A stretch of DNA of 9,828 nt, taken from contig PKWF01000116.1 in NCBI GenBank assembly GCA_003133185.1, forward strand, positions 1-9,828, given 5' to 3'. The translations under genes were made by a program, and so were the position numbers. How positions within the stretch are numbered: the stretch's first letter is position 1; the number at the start of each line of letters is the position of its first letter. The stretch is from Vulcanimicrobiota bacterium. Its GTDB lineage: Bacteria > Vulcanimicrobiota > Vulcanimicrobiia > Vulcanimicrobiales > Vulcanimicrobiaceae. This document shows positions 1 to 6,112 of this stretch, in pieces. Below the pieces are notes generated by a model. That model was not told the origin of the DNA, ran no database searches, and worked only from the letters and a program-made list of their open reading frames with translations.

Positions 1-317
1 ATCGCCTCTACGCGACGCTCTATGTCGAGGGCAAGCGGAAGGCGCTCGGCGACAGCCGGCTCGTCGGCGAACTGGTCCGCAAAGGGATTGATGGCGATGC
101 CGCTACCGGTGCGGTCGCATCGCTGGAGAACGATGAGGCGTCGCGCTGCGCCGCGGCCTTCGAAAAACTTCTCGGCAAGAAGCCCGATGTAGCGTATCCG
201 TCTGCTGCCCGGCGTTTGGAGCGGCTCGGTTTCCCCGCCGCGACGATCTATCGAATCTTGCGCGAACACGCCGCCAAGTACGGTCCGCTAGCGACTGAAA
301 AAGAGGCGCTCTCGTAG
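1..317 (+). CDS. recX: RecX-like regulatory protein, C-terminal part (5' end outside window)
   Basis: The reading frame is open from the left edge (first whole codon at base 3) to TAG at 315-317 and gives 104 C-terminal residues. RecX proteins bind RecA filaments in the cytoplasm and modulate recombination and the SOS response. Two of the tandem three-helix RecX repeats are recognisable. The first has [15 protein letters not shown] (visible residues 16-30) followed by an acidic/alanine helix with [19 protein letters not shown]. The second has [21 protein letters not shown] (about 68-88), where the RLxRLGFP turn is typical of the family. The end of the protein is complete. No recA is visible, so the usual recA-recX linkage cannot be tested. 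The response-regulator gene begins 39 bp downstream on the same strand; no convincing terminator lies between them. The assignment rests on motif pattern only. Confidence 0.72.
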   Translation, partial: RLYATLYVEGKRKALGDSRLVGELVRKGIDGDAATGAVASLENDEASRCAAAFEKLLGKKPDVAYPSAARRLERLGFPAATIYRILREHAAKYGPLATEKEALS

Positions 318-356
318 CTGTCCCAGTCGTTTCCGCGCTCGGGCACTGGTCCCGTC

Positions 357-1046
357 ATGGCGACGCAAACGATTGTTCTGGCCGACGACGATCGTGCGAT
401 TCGCGAACTGCTGACGCACCATCTCGAGCGTGAAGGTTTCGCGGTCGTCGGTGTTGCCGACGGCAACTCAGCGCTTCGCCTGGCGCGCGGTGCCGCGGAT
501 CTTCTAGTGCTGGACGTCGGACTCCCTGGGGTTGACGGCTACGACGTCGCGCGAACGCTTCGACGCGAAGACCGCGCCGTGCCGATCGTCATGGTGACGG
601 CACGCTGCGATGAGCTCGATCGCGTCGTGGGTTTCGAACTCGGCGCCGACGACTATCTGTGCAAACCGTTCTCCCCGCGCGAGCTGGTCGTCCGCGTCAA
701 GGCGATCCTGCGGCGCGCCGGTCGCCCCGTCGCGCAAGCCGGACCGCTCCTGCGCTTCGGCCGGCTCGAGATCGATCCGGCCGCGCGCGAGGCGCGCGTC
801 GACGGAACCGACGTCAAGCTCAAGCCACGCGAGTTCGCGCTCTTGATGGAGTTTGCAGATAATCCCGGCGTTGCGCTCTCGCGAGATTGGCTGCTCCAAC
901 GCGTGTGGGGCTTCGATTTCAACGGCGACGAACGAACGATCGACGTCCACGTCCACCGCTTGCGCGCAAAAATCGAAGAACCGTGGAAGCTTCCGCCGAT
1001 GCTGCGGACCGTGCACGGATTCGGTTACAAGTTCCTTCGACCGTAG
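357..1046 (+). CDS. OmpR/PhoB-family response regulator
   Basis: This encodes 229 aa, the normal size for a two-domain DNA-binding response regulator. The receiver domain spans about residues 4-118. It has the acidic cluster D10-D11-D12, the phosphoacceptor D53 in LLVLDVGLPGVDG, the switch residue T81 in MVTA and the conserved lysine K103 in LCKPF. The C-terminal winged helix (about 130-229) shows the family signatures RTIDVHVHRLRAKIE (193-207) and RTVHGFGYKF (217-226). The protein is therefore expected to be phosphorylated on D53 by a histidine kinase and to control transcription as a dimer on direct-repeat sites. The partner is very probably the kinase encoded 14 bp downstream. The ATG at 357 gives the standard family N terminus (MATQTIVLADDD), although no clear Shine-Dalgarno precedes it. 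The sequence does not show which genes it regulates; a PhoB-like role would be a guess. Confidence 0.93.
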   Translation: MATQTIVLADDDRAIRELLTHHLEREGFAVVGVADGNSALRLARGAADLLVLDVGLPGVDGYDVARTLRREDRAVPIVMVTARCDELDRVVGFELGADDYLCKPFSPRELVVRVKAILRRAGRPVAQAGPLLRFGRLEIDPAAREARVDGTDVKLKPREFALLMEFADNPGVALSRDWLLQRVWGFDFNGDERTIDVHVHRLRAKIEEPWKLPPMLRTVHGFGYKFLRP

Positions 1047-1060
1047 CGCGTTGAAGCATC

Positions 1061-1747
1061 ATGCTGGATCTCGAACGGCTTGCAAACTCCATCGGCGAGT
1101 GCGCGGTGCTGCCGACGGTCGGCCACGAGCTGCGCACGCCGCTGACCTCGATCCGCGGCTATATCGAGACCGTGCTCGATGGTCAGATCGACCCGCAGAC
1201 GTCGCGCCGCTTTCTCGAAACGGCTCGACGCGAAGCCCTTCGCCTCGGCCGGCTGATCGACGGGATGCTGGAGATCTCGATGCTCGAGCGTAGGCCGAGC
1301 CTCGCTCAGTGCGACGTCGTCGAACAGATTCGCGCAACCATCGACATGATTGCGCCGATCGCGCACAAGCGCGACGTCACGATTCGCACGCGCTCGCCGA
1401 AGCGCGCCGTGGCGCGCCTGGACGCCGATGAATGCGTTCATGCGCTCTCAAACCTCGTCGAGAATGCGGTGAAGCACGGCAGCGAGCACGGCACCGTCAA
1501 GGTCGCGTGCCGCCGGGCGGACCCGTTTGTCGAGGTTGCCGTGGACGACGACGGCGGCGGCGTCGATCCGGCGCGGCGAGAAGCGATCTTCACACTAGGT
1601 GTCCGCGGCGCGGGTACGGATCGGACGGGCAGCGGCATCGGATTGGCCGTCGTCAAGGCCATCGCCGAACGCGCCGGCGGTGACGTTCGGGTGGGGTCGT
1701 CCTCGCTCGGCGGTGCCCGATTTGTTTTGCGGCTTCCGGCGGGATAG
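1061..1747 (+). CDS. Sensor-less (soluble) HisKA/HATPase histidine kinase
   Basis: This 228-aa kinase starts almost at the phosphorylation site. The H box GHELRTPLTS puts the phospho-histidine at H22. The N box is NLVENAVKHG (131-140), the G1 box DDDGGGVD (162-169), the F-box region EAIFTLGVRG (174-183) and the G2 box TGSGIGLAVVK (189-199). The dimerisation/phosphotransfer and ATP-binding domains are thus both complete. There is no transmembrane segment, HAMP, PAS or GAF domain: only about 20 residues precede the H box, equivalent to the end of a normal signalling linker. The gene begins 14 bp after the response regulator, so the two are likely co-transcribed as a cognate pair. Upstream DNA in this frame lies inside the regulator gene, so there is no hidden sensor exon. 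The sensory input must come from another protein or from a lost domain. Function as a kinase is well supported; the signal is unknown. Confidence 0.9.
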   Translation: MLDLERLANSIGECAVLPTVGHELRTPLTSIRGYIETVLDGQIDPQTSRRFLETARREALRLGRLIDGMLEISMLERRPSLAQCDVVEQIRATIDMIAPIAHKRDVTIRTRSPKRAVARLDADECVHALSNLVENAVKHGSEHGTVKVACRRADPFVEVAVDDDGGGVDPARREAIFTLGVRGAGTDRTGSGIGLAVVKAIAERAGGDVRVGSSSLGGARFVLRLPAG

Positions 1748-1776
1748 CGGGGCGGGCCCGTCGTAGATAACAGTCC

Positions 1777-2109
1777 GTGGCTATGTCCCGGGTTCCGTTC
1801 GCACATGCGAGTGAAGCCGAGCTCGCGCGGATCTTTGACTTCTACCAAATCGTCTGGCAGTACGAACCCCGCAGCTTCCCAATCGCTTGGAACGAACACG
1901 GTCGCCCCATCGAGTTTTTCACACCGGATTTTTATCTTCCGGAGTACGACCTATACCTCGAGCTGACCGTCGCCAAACCGATCCGCAACTCGCGCAAAAA
2001 CCGAAAGGTCCGCTTGCTGCGCTCGCATCATCCCCGCATCAACGTCAAGCTTTTCACCCGCCGCGATGTCGAGCGTGTCTTCTCGCGTTCGATGAAGCGG
2101 GCCTCATGA
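1777..2109 (+). CDS. Small PD-(D/E)XK / DUF559-like protein, hypothetical
   Basis: This encodes 110 aa from a GTG at 1777, or 108 aa from the ATG at 1783; neither has a clear ribosome binding site. The central part, FFTPDFYLPEYDLYLELT (47-64), has the pattern of the PD-(D/E)XK nuclease fold as used in small DUF559/VSR-like proteins. PD is at 50-51 and E62 lies 11 residues later, but the position expected to be the catalytic lysine is T64 (the nearest lysine is K67). A basic stretch RKNRKVRLLR follows at 73-82, then a strand-like INVKLF. The basic residues fit nucleic-acid binding. The stop codon overlaps the ATG of the next gene (ATGA at 2106-2109), implying translational coupling with the phosphoribosyltransferase. 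From memory, similar small proteins occur in other bacteria as hypothetical proteins. Nuclease activity is not established and the missing lysine argues for caution. Confidence 0.7.
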   Translation: MAMSRVPFAHASEAELARIFDFYQIVWQYEPRSFPIAWNEHGRPIEFFTPDFYLPEYDLYLELTVAKPIRNSRKNRKVRLLRSHHPRINVKLFTRRDVERVFSRSMKRAS

Positions 2110-2618
2110 TCGGGGATCCGCTCTTCGACTCCACTTCAATCGCTGCGCGCGTCGCACAAATTGGATCGGCTATCTCGCAGGACTACGCGGGCAACGTGCC
2201 GGTCATGGTCGGAATGCTGGCGGCCAAGGACACGTTTTTCGCCGACCTGGCGAGGGCCATCACGATTCCCTGCCAGCTCGACGTTATCTCGGTCAACCGC
2301 TACGGGGACGGCGACGGCATCGTATTGGAAAAAGACCTGGCAATCCCGATCGAAGGGCGGCACGTCATCCTGGTTGACGATACGGTGGATACCGGCCTGA
2401 CGCTCCAATTCGTCGTCAAGACGCTGCTGGCGCGCAAGCCGGCCTCACTTGCCGTCTGTACGTTACTCGATCGACCGCACCGAAGGATCGCCGACATCGA
2501 AATTAAGTACAGGTGCTTCGAAGCCCCCGACGTATTCGTGGTGGGCTATGGACTTGGTTATCTAGGGCGTTATCGGGAATTGCCGGCTTTGTACGCACAC
2601 GGAACGTGGCCCGCATGA
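2106..2618 (+). CDS. hpt: Hypoxanthine phosphoribosyltransferase family protein
   Basis: This encodes 170 aa, the typical bacterial Hpt length. Such enzymes transfer hypoxanthine or guanine onto PRPP in cytoplasmic purine salvage. The PRPP-binding loop is clear: HVILVDDTVDTGLTL, with the acidic pair and the DTG whose aspartate acts as general base. RYGDGDG, LLDRPHRR and FVVGYGLGYLGRYRELP match the order and spacing of the family. Three positions deviate. The first-loop LKG is replaced by LAAK, the usual GYGLDY aspartate (a metal ligand in characterised enzymes) is glycine, and the LLDKP lysine is arginine. The ATG at 2106 was chosen because it overlaps the preceding stop (ATGA) and gives a family-length protein; the frame is open further upstream, but only as a shadow of the previous gene. 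The stop overlaps the next start in the same way. Substrate preference or loss of activity cannot be read from the sequence. Confidence 0.85.
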   Translation: MIGDPLFDSTSIAARVAQIGSAISQDYAGNVPVMVGMLAAKDTFFADLARAITIPCQLDVISVNRYGDGDGIVLEKDLAIPIEGRHVILVDDTVDTGLTLQFVVKTLLARKPASLAVCTLLDRPHRRIADIEIKYRCFEAPDVFVVGYGLGYLGRYRELPALYAHGTWPA

Positions 2619-3931
2619 CGGGCGCGAGAATCACGATCGCCGCGCTCGTCTGCCTGGTGGCGATCGCGCTGATTCCGGCTCGCAGCTTCGCGCTCGAGCT
2701 GCGTTCGATCGAACAAGCCGCGGCCGATTATCGCAGCCCCAACGAGCACCTGGAGGAAATGTTTCGCGCCGCCTTGCTCGATACGAGCCGCCTCGCAGAG
2801 TACGCCCCCGACGGCACCGCCTATATTCCGACCGGGGACATCCCGGCGGAGTGGTTGCGCGACGCGAGCGCACAGGCGCGTCCCTATCTTTTCTTCGCCA
2901 AAGAGGACCCCGACGTTCGCGGATTGCTGCGCGCCATAATCGCGCGCATGGCCAAGTACCTGCAGATCGATCCCTATGCCAACGCCTACACGTTGGATTA
3001 CCGCGTCTGGGAACAGAAGTTCGAACTTGACTCGCTGGCCTATCCAACGACGCTAGCGTGGAGCTATTGGAAGACCACCGGCGATACGAGCATTTTCACC
3101 GGCGATTTCTCTACCATGCTCGACGACGTGCTGGCCACGATGCAGCGCGAACAGAATCACCCGCGCTTCTCGCGCTACACGCATAAGGAGCTTTCCAACG
3201 ACGGCGCCGGTCGGGCGGTCGGCTACACGGGAATGATTTGGACCGGTTTCCGGCCGTCGGACGACGCGTGTTACTTTAACTTCTTGATTCCATCGGAAAT
3301 GTTCGCGGTCGTCGCGCTCGGCGACATGTCGGAGATCGAGCTCAAGGTCTACCACAACGTGGTCAAGGCGCGCGAGGCTCGCGCGTTACGCGACGAAGTG
3401 CAGCGCGGCATTCAGACCTACGGCTTGGTGCTCGTTCCAAAGTACGGCTACATCTACGCCTACGAAGTGGACGGTTTCGGCCATGCGATTCTTACCGACG
3501 ATGCAAACATCCCCAGCCTGCTCGCCGCTCCCTATTTCGGCTACACGATGCCCAACGACCGCTACTACGAAAACACGCGGCGTTTCTTGCTCTCGCAAGA
3601 CAACCCGTCGTTCTACCAAGGCCACGTGGCGCGGGGGATCGGCAGCTATCACACGCCGGAGCATTATATCTGGCCGCTTGCGCTCATTATCGAGGGCATG
3701 ACCGCGACTTCGGGCGCCGAGAAACAGGACGTTCTCGGACAGCTGCTGGCCAGCGATCCGGGCGATCATCTGTTGCACGAGTCGTTCAATCCCGATAATC
3801 CGCAGCAGTTCACGCGGCGCAACTTCGGCTGGCCCAACGCGTTGTTTTCCGAGTTTGTGATCACGCAGTTCGAAGGCGATCCGGGGATCCCGATGGGCGA
3901 CACGAGCGACCTAGAGTTTCGCTCGGAGTAG
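2615..3931 (+). CDS. Secreted GH125 exo-alpha-1,6-mannosidase
   Basis: This encodes 438 aa. The ATG at 2615 overlaps the hpt stop (ATGA) and gives a standard Sec signal peptide: Arg near the N terminus, a hydrophobic core, and probable cleavage after SFA at residue 26. A start at 2513 would put 34 unlikely residues in front of the signal. Glycoside hydrolase family 125 signatures are strong: PTGDIPAEWLRDASAQARPYL-type motif at about 72-92, WTGFRPSDDACYFNFLIPS at about 209-227, RGIGSYHTPEHYIWPLAL at about 340-357, HESFNPDNPQQFTRRNFGW near 388-406. By analogy to the characterised clostridial enzyme, an aspartate of the SDDA motif (216/217) would be the catalytic acid and E389 of HESF the base of an inverting exo-alpha-1,6-mannosidase. 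The likely substrates are mannan side chains or N-glycans outside the cytoplasm. The gene context (purine salvage upstream, purA downstream) does not explain its job. Confidence 0.9.
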   Translation: MTGARITIAALVCLVAIALIPARSFALELRSIEQAAADYRSPNEHLEEMFRAALLDTSRLAEYAPDGTAYIPTGDIPAEWLRDASAQARPYLFFAKEDPDVRGLLRAIIARMAKYLQIDPYANAYTLDYRVWEQKFELDSLAYPTTLAWSYWKTTGDTSIFTGDFSTMLDDVLATMQREQNHPRFSRYTHKELSNDGAGRAVGYTGMIWTGFRPSDDACYFNFLIPSEMFAVVALGDMSEIELKVYHNVVKAREARALRDEVQRGIQTYGLVLVPKYGYIYAYEVDGFGHAILTDDANIPSLLAAPYFGYTMPNDRYYENTRRFLLSQDNPSFYQGHVARGIGSYHTPEHYIWPLALIIEGMTATSGAEKQDVLGQLLASDPGDHLLHESFNPDNPQQFTRRNFGWPNALFSEFVITQFEGDPGIPMGDTSDLEFRSE

Positions 3932-3958
3932 CCTTTTAAGGGCTCCGCAATTTCTAAT

Positions 3959-5146
3959 ATGAAGGCCGACATCATTCTCGGCTGTCAATGGGGAGATGAG
4001 GGCAAGGGCCGCATCATCGATCTGTACGCCGCCGATTACGACGTCGTCGCGCGATTCGGCGGCGGCGATAATGCCGGACACTCGATCGTCGTCGGCTCGC
4101 AAGAGCTGGCACTGCGGATCGTCCCGTCGGCGGTGATGCATCCCGACGTCGAGCTTTTTGTCGGGGGAGGGGCCGTCGTCAATCCGCAAACGTTGCTTGA
4201 CGAGCTGGGACGTCTCGCGGCGATCGGCATCGACACCTCGCGCGTCAAGATTTCCGATCGCGCGCACATCGTGCTGCCGCACCACGTGACGCGCGACGCG
4301 GCAGCGGAGCGCGAGCGCGGAAGCGGTGCTATTGGCACGACCGGGCGTGGGATTGGGCCGGCGTACGTCGATCGCGTGGCGAGAAGCGGCATTCGCTTCG
4401 CGGACGCGATACATGAGGCTAGCGCCGAAACCGATGCCGACACCGCGGTGGTGCTCGAAGCCGCACGGCGGCTGGCGCCCCACGTTGTCGACGGCGTAGC
4501 GTACATTCACGAACGGCTGGACGGCGGGAAGCGGATCCTGCTCGAAGGCGCTCAAGGTGCCCTGCTCGACGTCGGCTACGGCACCTATCCGTACGTGACG
4601 AGCTCGCACACGATCGCGGGCGGCGCTTGCACGGGACTCGGCATCGGCCCGGGCACCATCGGCCGCGTGATCGGCGTCTTCAAGGCCTATTGCACGCGGG
4701 TGGGCGCGGGTCCGCTGCCGTCGGAGCTGCACGACGAACGCGGCGAGAAGCTGCGCCGTCAAGGCGGCGAGTTCGGAACGGTAACCGGGCGCCCGCGCCG
4801 TTGCGGATGGTTCGATGCCGTCGCCGCGCGGTACGCCGTCGCGCTCAACGGACTGACGAACGCGATCGTCACAAAGCTCGACGTACTGACCGGCTTCGAG
4901 CGAATCGGGCTCGTGACGAGCTATCGCGTGGGAGGCCGCAGCGCCGGCTTTAGCGCCGCCGGCGAGCCCGATCTGCAGACCGATGTCGAAGAGTTGCCCG
5001 GATGGAGCGAACCGATCGCAGACTGCCGGCAAATCGCCGATCTGCCGGCGACCGCGCGGGCGTACCTGCAGCGCTTGCAAGAGGTCCTCAACGTGCCCAT
5101 CGAGATGGTTTCAGTTGGGCGCGAACGTTCGCAGTTGGCTCGCTGA
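3959..5146 (+). CDS. purA: Adenylosuccinate synthetase (short form)
   Basis: This 395-aa enzyme condenses IMP and aspartate using GTP to form adenylosuccinate, the first committed step to AMP, in the cytoplasm. Diagnostic motifs are all present. The P-loop/catalytic GCQWGDEGKG carries D13; GGGDNAGHS carries H41; IGTTGRGIGPAY is at 125-136; the IMP-site EGAQGALLD and GTYPYVTSS are at about 196-216; CTRVGAGPLP is at 245-254; GEFGTVTGRPRRCGWFD is at 270-286; the guanine-recognising TKLDVLTG is at 305-312. The protein is roughly 30 residues shorter than most bacterial PurA (about 425-430). Most of the loss is the helical insert after ARSGIRFAD (about 145-180), and the C-terminal tail ends soon after SVGRER. 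All active-site regions are retained, so it should be functional. It lies 27 bp after the mannosidase gene; an AAGGG at 3938-3942 is the only SD-like sequence, 16 nt from the ATG. Confidence 0.96.
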   Translation: MKADIILGCQWGDEGKGRIIDLYAADYDVVARFGGGDNAGHSIVVGSQELALRIVPSAVMHPDVELFVGGGAVVNPQTLLDELGRLAAIGIDTSRVKISDRAHIVLPHHVTRDAAAERERGSGAIGTTGRGIGPAYVDRVARSGIRFADAIHEASAETDADTAVVLEAARRLAPHVVDGVAYIHERLDGGKRILLEGAQGALLDVGYGTYPYVTSSHTIAGGACTGLGIGPGTIGRVIGVFKAYCTRVGAGPLPSELHDERGEKLRRQGGEFGTVTGRPRRCGWFDAVAARYAVALNGLTNAIVTKLDVLTGFERIGLVTSYRVGGRSAGFSAAGEPDLQTDVEELPGWSEPIADCRQIADLPATARAYLQRLQEVLNVPIEMVSVGRERSQLAR

Positions 5147-5174
5147 GGCGGCGCGGCGGGAGTTCTCTACGCAT

Positions 5175-5627
5175 ATGGGCCGATTCGTCTTCCCGCTGCA
5201 GCCTTTGCTCGACGCGCGCGGGCGAAAAGAAGAAGAGAAGCGACGCGCGTTTGCCAGCGCCAAAGCGGCGCGCGACGCGAGCGTGCGTGACCTCGATCGC
5301 CTTTCCGGGGCGTTACGTATTGGCGGGCGCGCGCTGCATGAGTGCGCCATGATGGGTTCCACGGCGAGTCTGCGCCTGCACGACGCGCACCTTCGCTATC
5401 TCGAGCGAGCCCTCCAATCGCGCGAAAGGAGCAACGCGGAATCGGCGCCTGCTTTCGATCGGGCTGCGTCGGAGCTGTACGCCGCGAATCGCGAGCGCCG
5501 CCTGATCGAGAAGCTCAAGGAGCGCCGGCTGCAAGAGTTCGAGCGCGAAGAGGCGCGCCGCGACGAGCGTGAGCTCGACGAAGCTAACGCCAAGCCCTTC
5601 AACAGCGATCGGGGTAGACAACGATGA
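5175..5627 (+). CDS. fliJ: Flagellar export chaperone/stalk protein FliJ
   Basis: This 150-aa, highly charged, almost entirely helical protein matches the FliJ size (about 145-150 aa). The N terminus MGRFVFPLQPLLDARGRKEE has the FxFxLQxLLDxR(x)nE pattern of FliJ. The rest is a long two-helix coiled coil rich in R, E, A and K. It ends with the family-like stretch LIEKLKERRLQEFEREEARR followed by ERELDEAN. FliJ forms the central stalk under FlhA in the flagellar export gate and interacts with the ATPase FliI. The ATG at 5175 was preferred because this N terminus fits the family and a GGGAG lies at 5158-5162. The gene begins 28 bp after purA, and its stop overlaps the flbD start. fliI and fliH are not in the window, so this is a fragment of the flagellar gene set. 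Low-complexity composition limits certainty, but the flbD and fliO neighbours support it. Confidence 0.82.
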   Translation: MGRFVFPLQPLLDARGRKEEEKRRAFASAKAARDASVRDLDRLSGALRIGGRALHECAMMGSTASLRLHDAHLRYLERALQSRERSNAESAPAFDRAASELYAANRERRLIEKLKERRLQEFEREEARRDERELDEANAKPFNSDRGRQR

Positions 5628-5824
5628 TTAGCCTGACGAGGGTGAACGGGCAGCCGGTGATGTTGAACTGCGATTTGATCGAGTCGATCGAGGAGAACGG
5701 GCACACCGTCATCACGCTTACGACCGGAAATGCGGTTGTGGTCTCCGAGCGCATGCCGGAGATCGAGGCGAGGATCGTCGCATTCAAGCAAAGGATCTAC
5801 GGCCCGCGCGAGCCGAGCGCTTAA
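5624..5824 (+). CDS. flbD: FlbD family flagellar protein
   Basis: This small 66-aa protein has the complete FlbD-family pattern: MISLTRVNGQPVMLNCDLIE (1-20), then a short link and TVITLTTGNAVVVSE (28-42), followed by a C-terminal helix with EIEARIVAFKQRI. Small FlbD proteins of this type occur in flagellar operons of many Gram-positive and deep-branching bacteria, normally beside flgE, motA/motB or fliL genes. Their molecular role is poorly defined, and they should not be confused with the Caulobacter sigma-54 regulator of the same name. The ATG overlaps the fliJ stop in an ATGA at 5624-5627, so translation is probably coupled. Recognition rests on the two conserved blocks and on position. 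Confidence 0.88.
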   Translation: MISLTRVNGQPVMLNCDLIESIEENGHTVITLTTGNAVVVSERMPEIEARIVAFKQRIYGPREPSA

Positions 5825-5836
5825 CGAAGCCGGCTT

Positions 5837-6112
5837 ATGCCCTGGAGCTTCTGGGAAGCGTACGCGGTAAAACTGCTGATTCTCGGACTCATGCTGGCCG
5901 CGCTTTACGCCTTAGCGCGCCGGCTCAAAGGTCTGAGGTTCTTTGCTCGCGGCGTCGACCGATACGTCACCGTCATCGAATCCACGATGCTATCGCAGCA
6001 CGCCACCGTCCATCTGCTTCGCGTTGGTCGGCGCTATCTTTTGATCGGCGGCGGCAATGCCGGGCTCTTCAAGCTCGCCGAATTTAGCGCCGGCGAGCTC
6101 GAGGTTCCTTAG
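5837..6112 (+). CDS. fliO: Flagellar biosynthetic protein FliO
   Basis: This 91-aa protein has one N-terminal transmembrane helix (about residues 9-28, AYAVKLLILGLMLAALYALA) followed by basic residues, which implies a cytoplasmic C-terminal domain. The soluble part carries the FliO pattern of an L/S-x-x-x-V-x-L-L-x-VGxRYLLIGG block (LSQHATVHLLRVGRRYLLIG at about 53-72), then a short strand/helix end. FliO is a small membrane protein that stabilises FliP during assembly of the flagellar type III export gate. It starts 12 bp after flbD. fliP would be expected next but is absent: the gene runs stop-to-stop into a convergent lipoprotein gene, overlapping it by 4 bp. The flagellar cluster is therefore split in this genome. 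A general membrane-protein label is the alternative; position and motif make FliO much more likely. Confidence 0.82.
   Translation: MPWSFWEAYAVKLLILGLMLAALYALARRLKGLRFFARGVDRYVTVIESTMLSQHATVHLLRVGRRYLLIGGGNAGLFKLAEFSAGELEVP

Noticed and set aside
323..349. CCAGT / ACTGG inverted repeat between recX and the response regulator
   Set aside because: The 5-bp arms with an 18-nt loop and no T-run are too weak to call a terminator or operator.
504..1016. A 170-codon minus-strand frame opposite the response regulator
   Set aside because: No motif is visible, and it lies entirely within a gene with clear conserved residues.
1753..1760. CGGGCCCG palindrome just after the kinase gene
   Set aside because: It is only 8 bp with no loop and no T-run, so it cannot be supported as a terminator or binding site.
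1887..2105. An N-terminal extension of the Hpt homologue
   Set aside because: The frame is open but encodes a basic low-complexity sequence overlapping the preceding gene. The ATGA at 2106 gives a normal family length.
2513..2614. An earlier start for the GH125 mannosidase
   Set aside because: It would place 34 residues ahead of a clear signal peptide and overlap hpt by about 100 bp; the ATG at 2615 is better supported.
3911..5080. A 389-codon open frame on the minus strand opposite purA
   Set aside because: It mirrors a strongly conserved enzyme gene in GC-rich DNA, has low-complexity Arg/Ala/Asp-rich composition and shows no recognisable motif; it is a codon-usage shadow.
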